A stretch of 64,000 nucleotides of DNA, taken from positions 434,001 through 498,000 of the forward strand of contig NZ_BBOM01000008.1 in assembly GCF_000974485.1 (NCBI RefSeq), read 5' to 3'. Both the position numbers and the translations under genes were made by a program. Source of the DNA: Streptomyces sp. NBRC 109706 (lineage in GTDB: Bacteria; Actinomycetota; Actinomycetes; Streptomycetales; Streptomycetaceae). Positions 16,446 through 24,474 of this stretch are shown in pieces (the first letter of the stretch is position 1; each line of letters opens with the position of its first letter). The notes beneath the pieces are model-generated. The model was given only the letters and a program-made list of their open reading frames with translations. It made no database searches and had not been told where the DNA came from.

Positions 16446-16753
16446 TGATCTACCTACGCAACGATGAAATCGACCTGAAGTTCGATGACGCGGACCCTCT
16501 TCAGCTGGTCGCCGAGATGGAGAAAGCCGTGCGTCGGCATGGAATCACGTTGACGGATGTCGGCGTCGATTCCCGTTACCTGGATGCAGGGTTGGACCAT
16601 AATGACTCGGCCATGATCGAGCTGGGTGCGTGTCGGGGGAACCACCTGAAGAAGCTCATTCGCATTCTGAACGCTGCCCCGGTGGAGGATGAGCCGGCCA
16701 GCGAGGAGACGACCTCGGAGGAAGCAGCCGCCGAGTTCTGTCAGACCAGTTGA
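16442..16753 (+). CDS. Hypothetical acidic protein
   Basis: A 103-aa protein coupled to the preceding small gene by a 4-base overlap. It has a folded-looking N-terminal part (IYLRNDEIDLKF, then an amphipathic helix LVAEMEKAVRRHGI) and an acidic Glu-rich tail (about 81-98). No family recognised. The codon use and lower GC link it to the island genes. A strong hairpin follows. Confidence 0.6.
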   Translation: MMIYLRNDEIDLKFDDADPLQLVAEMEKAVRRHGITLTDVGVDSRYLDAGLDHNDSAMIELGACRGNHLKKLIRILNAAPVEDEPASEETTSEEAAAEFCQTS

Positions 16754-16861
16754 GCCGGGCACCACGGACACCCCCGTATCGGAATGCCTCGCACCGGATG
16801 ACGCGGTGGCCTCTCGTCCCCAACCCGGATCAACACTCTCTCAAGCCCTGACGAGGGTCCG

Positions 16862-16901
16862 GCCCCGTCCATGCGTTGCCCCCGTGGCGCATGGACGGGG
16901 C
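16862..16901. terminator. Bidirectional hairpin terminator
   Basis: A perfect 14-bp stem (GCCCCGTCCATGCG with CGCATGGACGGGGC) and a 12-nt loop. It marks the right edge of the low-GC island, between it and the convergent VOC gene. Confidence 0.8.
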
Positions 16902-16927
16902 TTCCGTACGGCGGCGCAACGGCCGTG

Positions 16928-17314
16928 TCAGGGCTGCGGCGTCGCCGCACGGTCGGATGCGCTGCGCAGGACGCAGAACTCGTTGCCCTCGGGGTCGGCG
17001 AGGACGGCCCAGCCGGTGCCGTCGGGGTTGCGGTGGTCGGCGACAAAGGTGGCGCCGAGGCCCAGCAGTCGTGCCACCTCCTGGTCGCGGGAGGTCTCCG
17101 GGCGCAGGCAGAGATGGATCCGGTTCTTGACCGTCTTGGGCTCCGGCACCTGGTTGAAGTACAGCAGCGGGCCCTCCGGGAGCAGTACCTGGACCTCGCG
17201 GTCACCCGGCTTGTCGTCCGGGTGCAGCGGGCGGCCGGTCACCTCGCTCCAGAAACGGGCCAGTTCAAAGGCGTCCGCACAGTCGATCGCCACATTCTGC
17301 ACTACCGAGACCAT
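16928..17314 (-). CDS. VOC-family (glyoxalase/dioxygenase fold) protein
   Basis: A 128-aa vicinal-oxygen-chelate fold protein. Two beta-alpha-beta-beta-beta units are visible (VQNVAIDCADAFELARFWSEVTGRPL and ATFVADHRNPDGTGWAVLADPEGNEFCVL). RIHLCLRP provides the middle strand, and metal or ligand residues are expected near His and Glu there. The ATG at 17312-17314 is chosen over the upstream one because the sequence MVSVVQNVAID fits the family start. Typical roles are glyoxalase-like or antibiotic-binding; the substrate here is unknown. Confidence 0.85.
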   Translation of the reverse strand: MVSVVQNVAIDCADAFELARFWSEVTGRPLHPDDKPGDREVQVLLPEGPLLYFNQVPEPKTVKNRIHLCLRPETSRDQEVARLLGLGATFVADHRNPDGTGWAVLADPEGNEFCVLRSASDRAATPQP

Positions 17315-17400
17315 GGGGCGAGCCTTCCCGATGACCGCTCGAAATGCCAACCGGGCGCGCTGGCGCCGTCCCGCCGACCGGGCTCGGCGGGACGGTTATG

Positions 17401-17413
17401 CGAACGTCGTTCG
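17401..17413. promoter_or_regulatory. Inverted repeat CGAAC-GTC-GTTCG upstream of the cellulase
   Basis: A perfect 5+3+5 dyad 30 bp upstream of the CebR-like box, resembling the dyads before the dehydrogenase and LPMO genes. Confidence 0.45.
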
Positions 17414-17442
17414 ACAGCTAGCATCCGTCGGACATGGCGGCA

Positions 17443-17456
17443 TGGGAGCGCTCCCG
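17443..17456. promoter_or_regulatory. CebR-like operator upstream of the GH5 gene
   Basis: TGGGAGCGCTCCCG matches 13 of 14 positions of the CebR palindrome. It ends 56 bp before the ATG. Confidence 0.88.
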
Positions 17457-17512
17457 TGCGTTGGTTCCCGTTGCCGCCGGGACCCCCACAGTTCGCCAAC
17501 GGAAGGGCTCGC

Positions 17513-19237
17513 ATGAAGAGCCGCTCACGAGCTTTGCTGACCGTTCTGACTCTCCTTCTGACCGTTTTCGGGCTGGCGGCCCTGCCCTCCGCCTCCCTTG
17601 CCTCGGCGCCGGACGCCTCAGGGGCGCCCGCCGGTCCGGGGGCCACCGCCGCGCAGGACGTGGTGGCGGCGATGCAGCCCGGCTGGAACCTGGGCAACAC
17701 CCTCGACGCCACCGGCGACGACGAGACCTCCTGGGGGAATCCCCGGGTCGAGCCCGAACTCTTCGGCGCCATCAAGGCCGAGGGCTTCAACAGCGTCCGG
17801 ATTCCGGTGACCTGGGGCCAGCACCAGGGCGCCGGCCCCGACTACACCATCGACCCCGAGTATCTGGAGCGCGTCCAGGAGGTCGTGGGCTGGGCCGTGG
17901 ACGAGGGGCTCTATGTCCTGATCAACGTGCACCACGACTCGTGGCAGTGGGTGATGGACCTGCCCACCCGGCATGACGAGGTGCTGGCGCAGTACACCGC
18001 CACCTGGGAGCAGATCGCCGGGGCGTTCCGCGACGCGCCGGAGCTGCTGCTCTTCGAGAGCATCAACGAGCCCTTCTTCGAGGGGTCTTCCGGCGAGGCG
18101 CAGGACGCCGAGCTGCTGCACGAGCTGAACACCGTCTTCCACGCGCTGGTGCGGGACTCGGGCGGCGGCAACGCCGACCGGCTGCTGGTGCTGCCCACCC
18201 TGCACACCTCGTCCGACCAGCCCAGGCTGGACGAACTAGCGGCGACCTTCGACGAGTTGGACGACCCCAACCTGGCCGCCACGGTGCACTACTACGGCTT
18301 CTGGCCGTTCAGCGTGAATGTCGCCGGCTACACCAGGTTCGACGAGGAGACGGAGGCGGATCTGACCGGCGCCTTCGACCGTGTCCACCAGACGTTCGTG
18401 GCCCGGGGCATCCCGGTGATCCTCGGCGAGTACGGGCTGCTCGGCTTCGACCGGCACACCGGCACCGTCCAGCAGGGCGAGAAGCTGAAGTTCTTCGAGG
18501 CGTTCGGCGCCGAGGCGCGGGAGCACCAGGTCACGACCATGCTGTGGGACAACGGGCAGCATCTGGGGCGGACTTCGTTCGAGTGGAGCGATCCGGCGCT
18601 GTTCGGGCAGATCGCGTCGAGCTGGGAGGGCCGTTCCGGCACCGCCACCACCGACCAGGTCTATGTCGAGCGCGGCGCCGACCCGGCCCCGGCCACCGTC
18701 GGGCTGAACCTCAACGGCACCACCCTGACCTCGGTGGCGCACGGCGCGGAGCCGCTGGTCGAGGGGGTGGACTACACGCTGGACGGGGACGCGTTGACGC
18801 TGGCCGCCGAGACCCTGGTGCGGCTGACGGGCTCCCAGGAGTACGGCGTCAACGCCACGCTGACGCTGGAGTTCTCCGCCGGTGTGGACTGGGATCTGCA
18901 TGTGATCACCTACGAGGCGCCGTCCCTCGACGCGGCCTCGGGCAGCACCGAGGGGCTGGACATCCCGACCGCCTTCCGGGGTGACCAACTGGCCACCATG
19001 GAGGCGGTGTACGCGGACGGCGGCAACGCCGGGCCGCACGACTGGACGTCCTTCAAGGAGTTCGGCGCGGCCTTCGAGCCGGACTACGACGCCGGCACCA
19101 TCTCCCTGACCTCGGACTTCTTCGCCGAGGTCGACGATGGGTCGACGGTCGGTCTGACGTTCCACTTCTGGAGCGGCGAGACCGTCGAGTACACCCTGAC
19201 CCGCTCGGGCTCCCAGGTCACCGGCAGCCCCGCCTGA
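17513..19237 (+). CDS. Secreted GH5 endoglucanase with X2 and CBM46-like modules
   Basis: A 574-aa secreted glycosidase. A Sec signal peptide (about 1-31) is followed by a GH5 TIM barrel (about 50-375) that starts with MQPGWNLGNTLDA. The catalytic acid/base is Glu186 in SINEPFFEG and the nucleophile is Glu306 in LGEYGLLGF; HHDSW and HYYGFWPF also fit. About 381-466 form an Ig-like X2 module (LNLNGTTLTSV, LVEGVDYTLDGDALTLA). The last 105 residues resemble CBM46. This GH5-X2-CBM46 order is known from Bacillus GH5_4 enzymes acting on glucans and xyloglucan. GGAAGG precedes the ATG. The CebR-like box suggests induction by cellobiose or cellotriose. Confidence 0.92.
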   Translation: MKSRSRALLTVLTLLLTVFGLAALPSASLASAPDASGAPAGPGATAAQDVVAAMQPGWNLGNTLDATGDDETSWGNPRVEPELFGAIKAEGFNSVRIPVTWGQHQGAGPDYTIDPEYLERVQEVVGWAVDEGLYVLINVHHDSWQWVMDLPTRHDEVLAQYTATWEQIAGAFRDAPELLLFESINEPFFEGSSGEAQDAELLHELNTVFHALVRDSGGGNADRLLVLPTLHTSSDQPRLDELAATFDELDDPNLAATVHYYGFWPFSVNVAGYTRFDEETEADLTGAFDRVHQTFVARGIPVILGEYGLLGFDRHTGTVQQGEKLKFFEAFGAEAREHQVTTMLWDNGQHLGRTSFEWSDPALFGQIASSWEGRSGTATTDQVYVERGADPAPATVGLNLNGTTLTSVAHGAEPLVEGVDYTLDGDALTLAAETLVRLTGSQEYGVNATLTLEFSAGVDWDLHVITYEAPSLDAASGSTEGLDIPTAFRGDQLATMEAVYADGGNAGPHDWTSFKEFGAAFEPDYDAGTISLTSDFFAEVDDGSTVGLTFHFWSGETVEYTLTRSGSQVTGSPA

Positions 19238-19243
19238 CGCGTC

Positions 19244-19279
19244 GGTGCCCGCCCGCCCGGGAGCGGGCGGGCGGGCACC
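19244..19279. terminator. Bidirectional hairpin after the cellulase
   Basis: A perfect 16-bp stem (GGTGCCCGCCCGCCCG with its complement) and a 4-nt loop, between two convergent genes. Confidence 0.85.
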
Positions 19280-19291
19280 ACCGTCGGAGGA

Positions 19292-20767
19292 CTACTGGTA
19301 GACGAGCAGCGCCGGGGGGTTGGCGCCGCCGGAGTGGAACATCTCGTTGCTGAGCACGAAGGTGCCGGACGCCGCGTCCCACAGCGGCTGGACCTGGTGC
19401 AGCAGCAGGTTGGGGGAGACGGCCTCGTTGCCGGCCAGGGCGGCCTCCAGCGGGGCGGCCTCGGGGTCGAGCGTCATCATCGGCGTCGCCTCTCCGGTCT
19501 CCGGATCGATGGTGACGACCGCGCCCGGCTGCGCGCCCACCGCCGGCTGGTAGGCGAGCACGGCGCCGTCGTGGCTGCCGAAGGGCCGGATGTCGTCGTG
19601 TTCCCCGACCGGTTCGGTCTCGTACAGGGACTGCCCGGTGGCCAGGTCGAAGGTCACCACGGTGGGCGTCGTCCGCGTCGTGGACACCAGGGCCAGCCGT
19701 CCGTCGGCGACCACGGCCACGTCGCAGGTGCGCCAGACGCAGGGGGCGACATAGCGGTCGCTGCTGTAGTCGAGGGTGTGCGCGATGCCGGTGTGGTTGT
19801 CGTGGACGACGAACAGGCGCGCCTCTCGCTCCTCGCCGACGGCGGCGTGCACGACCAGCGGGTCGGCCGACAGGACGGCGTTGACCTCGATGGGCTCGCC
19901 CTCGTGCTCGGGCCCGTAGGCCCAGGACCACAGCTCGCGCCCCTCCTCGTCGAGGCCGCGGACCTCGCCGCCGTCCGTCGCCTCCTGGCCGCCGCAGCGG
20001 GTGAGGGCCACCAGCGTCTCGTCCAGGACCTGGTAGGAGATGTCGGCGCACGGGTCGTCGAGCACGCTGTGGCGCCACAGTTCGGTTCCGTCGCCGACCC
20101 GGTAGGCGGCCGAGCCCAGCTGGATCCCGGAGCCGATCGCGACGGTGTCGCCGAGCAGCGCCGGCGCCTCGTCCCGTCCCGGGGAGACGGGGAGTTCGAC
20201 GTCGAAGGTGGTGATCTCCTCGCCGGTGGTGATGTCCAGGACGGTCAGCGCCTCGCAGTCGCGGCCCTGGAGCACGGCGATGCGGTTCTGGTCGGCGTGC
20301 GGCGAGGCCAGGCACTCGCTGTCGCCGCCCAGCCGTTCCACCGGGAAGGTCCAGACCTCCTCGCCGGAGGCCAGATCGTGGGCGACGACGGCGGTGTCCA
20401 TCAGTCGGACCACGGTGTTCTCGGTGAACCAGGTGCCGCTCGCGGAGAGCATCAGGTCCTCGGCGCTGACGCCGGGGGACGGCAGGTCCCAGGCGAGGGT
20501 GCCCTCGGTGGGGCCCGCCGGGTCCTCCAGCACCTCGCCGGGGTCGTCGTTGCCGCCGTCATCGTCGTCGCCCATCAGCAGGACGCGGGCGAAGGCTCCG
20601 CCGACGATCAGCAGGAACGCGACCGTCAGGATCAGGAACAGACGGGAGCGGCGCGGGTCGCCGGGGCCGCCCCTCCGTGGCCCGGCGGGCGGGGTCGGTG
20701 GGCCGAACCCGGCTGGCTGGGTCGGCGCGTACGGCGACACCGGATGCTGTGGTGGCTGCTGTGACAT
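19292..20767 (-). CDS. Membrane-anchored PQQ-like beta-propeller protein
   Basis: A 491-aa protein. The N-terminal 40 residues are cytosolic and Pro/Gly/Gln-rich, then one transmembrane segment follows (about 42-64, LFLILTVAFLLIVGGAF). An acidic linker (DDDDGGNDD) leads to an extracellular BamB/PQQ-enzyme-like propeller with repeated patterns such as VVAHDLASGEEVWTF and VLDITTGEEITTF. The propeller has scattered Cys that could pair outside the cell. Proteins of this kind are frequent in Streptomyces and are presumed to be binding scaffolds, not enzymes. It is a single gene, probably read from a promoter in 20768-20981. Confidence 0.8.
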   Translation of the reverse strand: MSQQPPQHPVSPYAPTQPAGFGPPTPPAGPRRGGPGDPRRSRLFLILTVAFLLIVGGAFARVLLMGDDDDGGNDDPGEVLEDPAGPTEGTLAWDLPSPGVSAEDLMLSASGTWFTENTVVRLMDTAVVAHDLASGEEVWTFPVERLGGDSECLASPHADQNRIAVLQGRDCEALTVLDITTGEEITTFDVELPVSPGRDEAPALLGDTVAIGSGIQLGSAAYRVGDGTELWRHSVLDDPCADISYQVLDETLVALTRCGGQEATDGGEVRGLDEEGRELWSWAYGPEHEGEPIEVNAVLSADPLVVHAAVGEEREARLFVVHDNHTGIAHTLDYSSDRYVAPCVWRTCDVAVVADGRLALVSTTRTTPTVVTFDLATGQSLYETEPVGEHDDIRPFGSHDGAVLAYQPAVGAQPGAVVTIDPETGEATPMMTLDPEAAPLEAALAGNEAVSPNLLLHQVQPLWDAASGTFVLSNEMFHSGGANPPALLVYQ

Positions 20768-20981
20768 GTCCGTCGGTCCCCCTGTGGCTGGCGGGAGCGA
20801 ACGCCTTTCACCGGCGTCCGTCGCGGTGGTGAGACGCCGGTCGGCGCGCGGTCAGTTCCGCGTCGGCGGGGCGGCGGGGCGTTCCTGGAACGCCCAGGGC
20901 CGTACGGTACTTCAGCGCCGCGGGGGCCGGGGCCGACGGGGCGTCGGCCCGGGGGAGACCGATGACGCCCCGCCGTGCGGG

Positions 20982-22814
20982 TCAGCCCATGGCGCGGTCG
21001 AGGTTGGCCGCCGCGCTGATCAGGGCGAGATGGGTGAACGCCTGCGGAAAGTTGCCCAGGTGCTCGCCGGTGAGGCTGATCTGTTCCGCGTACTGGCCCA
21101 CGTGGTTGGCGTAGGTGAAGGTCTTCTCCAGGGCGAGTCTGGCCTGTTCGATCTGGCCGGTTCTGGTCAGTGCCTCGACCCACCAGAAGGAGCAGATGGA
21201 GAAGGTGCCCTCGGCGCCGCCGAGTCCGTCGGGGGCGAGGGCGGGGTCGTAGCGGAAGACCAGGCTGTCGGCGACCAGGTTGTCGGTGATGGCGGTCAGG
21301 GTGGAGCGGAAACGCGGGTCGGTCGGGGAGATCAGTTTGACCATGGGCATCAGCAGCAACGAGGCGTCGAGCAGCGGCTGTTCGGTGCGTCGGCCGTCGT
21401 CGAGCAGCCGTTGCACAAAGGTGCCGGCCGCCGCGTCCCAGCCGCGTTCCATCACCTGGGCGTAGATCCGGTCGCGTTCGGCCATCCACCGTCCGAGGTC
21501 GCCGGGGAGGCCGCGTTGGCGGGCCATTCTGACCATGCGTTCGACGGCCACCCAGGACATCACCCGCGAGTAGGTGTGGTTCTGCTTGCCGGCGCGGGTC
21601 TCCCAGATGCTTTCGTCGGGCTGGTCCCAGTTCCGCAGCAGCCATTCGAGGACCCCGCAGAGGTCCGTCCAGCTGTCGTGCGAGATGCCGGTGCCGTATT
21701 TGTTGAACAGATAGACGCTGTCGACGAGTTCGCCGTAGATGTCCAGCTGGAGCTGGTCGGCGGCGCTGTTCCCGGTGCGCACCGGTCGGGAGCCGCAGTA
21801 GCCGGCGAGGTGGTCCAGTTCCTCCTCGGGGAGGCAGGGGTCGCCGTCGATGCTGTACATCACGCGCAGCGGTCCGACGCCGCTCTCGGTGGTGGAGCGC
21901 AGACAGCGGGTCAGCCAGCCCATGAAGGCGCCGGCCTCGTTGGTGAAGCCGAGCCGCAACAGGGCGTAGAGGGAGAACGCGGCGTCCCTGATCCAGACGT
22001 GCCGGTAGTCCCAGTTGCGTTCCCCGCCGAGCAGTTCCGGCAGGCCGAGCGTCGGTGCGGCGACCACCGCGCCGCTGGGTTCGTGGGTGAGCAGCTTGAG
22101 GGTGAGCGCGGAGCGGTGGACGGTCTCCCGCCAGCGGCCGGCGTAGGAGGACTGGCCGATCCAGCGGCGCCAGAAGAAGACGGTGGCCTCGAACAGTTCC
22201 TCGGCGACCCGCTCGTCGAGCCCGCCGGGCGCGGTGCCGCCGGCCGTGTCCAGGACGAAGAGCGCCGACTGGCCCTCGGTGAGGGTGAACTCGCCCCAGG
22301 CGTCCTGGTCCTGGACGTGCAGCGGGGTGCTGCTGAGCAGCGACAGCGCCAGCCCGTGGCCGATGAACCTGACGCCGTGGGGCTGCTGCTCCGTGCGGTG
22401 CCGGCCGCGTCCGTAGTCCATCCGGGGCGCCACCTCGATCCGCATGTCCATCCCGCCCCGGACGCTCACCACGCGGCGCACCAGCCGCTGCCGGTGGTCC
22501 GGGTCGCGCTCCTTGCGGACCGGCATGAAGTCCTGGACCTCCAACATGCCGTCCTCGGTGAGCATCCGGGTGATCAGGATGTTGGTGTCGGGGAAGTAGA
22601 ACTGCTGCCGGGACGCCACCTCGCAGCGGGGTTCGATCAGCCAGTGGCCGCCCTTGGCGGGGTCGAGCAGGGCGCCGAAGACGCTGGGGGAGTCGAAGCG
22701 GGGCGCGCAGAACCAGTCGATCCTGCCGTCGGTGCCGACCAGGGCGGCGGTGCGCATGTCGCCGATCAGACCGTGTTCGGCGATCGGCAGATAGGGCGGG
22801 TCGAGCGGCTTCAT
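20982..22814 (-). CDS. GH15-family glucoamylase/trehalase-like enzyme
   Basis: A 610-aa cytosolic protein of the GH15 group found in actinobacteria, related to glucoamylase and to mycobacterial trehalase. The start IAEHGLIGDMRTAALVGTDGRIDWFCAPRFDSPS is characteristic. The helical (alpha/alpha)6 part contains YRHVWIRDAAFSLYALLRLG, and WETRAGKQNHTYSRVMSWVA holds family-conserved residues. No signal peptide is present. Its ATG overlaps the zwf stop (ATGA at 22811-22814), so it is translationally coupled to glucose-6-phosphate dehydrogenase. That link suggests a role in breaking down intracellular glucans or trehalose to feed the pentose phosphate route. Confidence 0.88.
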   Translation of the reverse strand: MKPLDPPYLPIAEHGLIGDMRTAALVGTDGRIDWFCAPRFDSPSVFGALLDPAKGGHWLIEPRCEVASRQQFYFPDTNILITRMLTEDGMLEVQDFMPVRKERDPDHRQRLVRRVVSVRGGMDMRIEVAPRMDYGRGRHRTEQQPHGVRFIGHGLALSLLSSTPLHVQDQDAWGEFTLTEGQSALFVLDTAGGTAPGGLDERVAEELFEATVFFWRRWIGQSSYAGRWRETVHRSALTLKLLTHEPSGAVVAAPTLGLPELLGGERNWDYRHVWIRDAAFSLYALLRLGFTNEAGAFMGWLTRCLRSTTESGVGPLRVMYSIDGDPCLPEEELDHLAGYCGSRPVRTGNSAADQLQLDIYGELVDSVYLFNKYGTGISHDSWTDLCGVLEWLLRNWDQPDESIWETRAGKQNHTYSRVMSWVAVERMVRMARQRGLPGDLGRWMAERDRIYAQVMERGWDAAAGTFVQRLLDDGRRTEQPLLDASLLLMPMVKLISPTDPRFRSTLTAITDNLVADSLVFRYDPALAPDGLGGAEGTFSICSFWWVEALTRTGQIEQARLALEKTFTYANHVGQYAEQISLTGEHLGNFPQAFTHLALISAAANLDRAMG

Positions 22815-24268
22815 CGTCCGGGCACCGCCCATCCGGGTGGGCCGGGCAGTTCGAGGGCCGCCGGTGGGCCCCAGGAGCCGGCGGGGTAGGGCAGCGGTTC
22901 GGGTGGGTCGCGCAGCACCGGATCGCACACCTCCCACAGCCGTTCGATCTCGGCGGATCCGGTGAACAGGGTCTGGTCCCCGCGCAGCGCGTCCAGCAGC
23001 AACTTCTCGTAGGCTTCGAGAGGTTCGGCGTCCGGGAAGGCGTCGTCCAGGCGCAGCGTGAACGCGGCCCGGCCGACCCGGAGTTCGGCGCCCGGCGCCT
23101 TGGCGCGGACATACAGCGTTGCCGTCGGGGTGTCGCTCAGCTCCAACGACAGCTCGTCGGGGCGGTCGGCGTCCGTCGGCCGGTCGGGGTCCTCGGGGGC
23201 CCGCTCGAAGAGCGTCAGCGGCGGTTCGCGGAAGGCAATGGTGACGGTCCAGCGGGAGCCGCCCAGCGCCTTGCCGGTGCGCAGCAGGAACGGCACGCCC
23301 TGCCAGCGCCAGTTGTCCACCCAGGCGCGCAGCGCGACAAAGGTCTCCACCCGGGAGTCGTCCGCCACGCCGTCCTCGTCCCGATAGCCCTCGAACTGGC
23401 CGAAGACGGTCTCCGCCGGGTCGAAGGGCCGCAGCGCCCGGTAGACCTTCAGCTTCTCGGCGCGCAGCTCGTCGGCGGCGATCCTGGCCGGCGGTTCGAT
23501 GGCGACGATGCCCAGGAGCTGGCACAGATGGGTGGAGACCATGTCGCGGAAGGTGCCGGTGGACTCCATGAAGCCGGCGCGTCCCTCCAGGCCGATCTCC
23601 TCCGGCACGTCGATCTGGACGGAGGCGATATGGTCCCGGTTCCACAGCGGGGCGAGGACGCCGCCGGCGAAGCGCAGGGCGAGCAGGCCGCGCACGGCCT
23701 CCAGGCCGAGGAAGTGGTCGATGCGGAAGACCCGTTCCTCCGGGACGATCCCGGCGATGGTCGCGTCCAGGGAGCGGGCGCTGGCCAGGTCCCTGCCGAA
23801 CGGCTTCTCCATGATGAGCGAGGCGCCCTCGGCGATGCCGGAGTCGCCGAGCATCCGCACCATCGCCTCGGCGATGGACGGGGGGACGGACAGGTAGAGC
23901 AGGGTCCGGCAGCGGTCGCCGGCCTCCCGTTGGGCGTGCCGGACGGCGGTGGCCAGCTCCGCCGCGTCGTCGGCCGACGAGACGACAAAGCCGATATGCC
24001 GGGCGAACGCGTTCCAGCGGGCCTCGTCGTAGATCTCCCCGGCGTGGGTGCGGACGGCCGCGCCGAGATCGTCTCTGAACTCCTCGTCGGTGCCGGGGGA
24101 GTGGCGTCCCGAGCCGATCACCCGGAAGTCGTCGGGCAGCAGCCCGGCCAGGTGGAGCCGGAAGAGTCCGGGGAAGAGATTGCGTCGGGCCAGGTCTCCG
24201 GTGGCGCCGAAGATGACCAGGAGCTGGGGGTCGCCAAGGGCGGCGGTGGGGTGGTCGGCGGGGGTCAC
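22811..24268 (-). CDS. zwf: Glucose-6-phosphate dehydrogenase
   Basis: Oxidises glucose 6-phosphate to 6-phosphogluconolactone with NADP+, the first pentose phosphate step; 485 aa, normal length. The nucleotide-binding motif is VIFGATGDLARRNLFPGL, the Lys motif is IMEKPFGRDLASA, and the catalytic His is in FRIDHFLG. The GTG at 24266-24268 is chosen because the Rossmann motif begins about 15 residues later and AAGGGAG lies upstream; the frame beyond it is non-coding in character. It is the first gene of a two-gene operon with the GH15 enzyme. This is probably a paralogue of the main pentose-phosphate zwf, since no tal or opcA is near. Confidence 0.93.
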   Translation of the reverse strand: MTPADHPTAALGDPQLLVIFGATGDLARRNLFPGLFRLHLAGLLPDDFRVIGSGRHSPGTDEEFRDDLGAAVRTHAGEIYDEARWNAFARHIGFVVSSADDAAELATAVRHAQREAGDRCRTLLYLSVPPSIAEAMVRMLGDSGIAEGASLIMEKPFGRDLASARSLDATIAGIVPEERVFRIDHFLGLEAVRGLLALRFAGGVLAPLWNRDHIASVQIDVPEEIGLEGRAGFMESTGTFRDMVSTHLCQLLGIVAIEPPARIAADELRAEKLKVYRALRPFDPAETVFGQFEGYRDEDGVADDSRVETFVALRAWVDNWRWQGVPFLLRTGKALGGSRWTVTIAFREPPLTLFERAPEDPDRPTDADRPDELSLELSDTPTATLYVRAKAPGAELRVGRAAFTLRLDDAFPDAEPLEAYEKLLLDALRGDQTLFTGSAEIERLWEVCDPVLRDPPEPLPYPAGSWGPPAALELPGPPGWAVPGR

Positions 24269-24474
24269 GTGGTGGTGTTCTCCCTTCCGTGCGCCGGCTA
24301 CTGCCCCACACTCTGGGGCCCGGACCGGCCGCGACCCACGGAACCCGCCGGCGCGTCCGCCGAGGTCACCGGCCCGATGACCCGCGTGGACGGTCGCCCG
24401 CCGGCGGGTCGGCCCTCTCGGGCACGGACGGCGGCGCCCTCGGCGGGAACGGTCCCGGCGGCGGCGTGTCCTGG

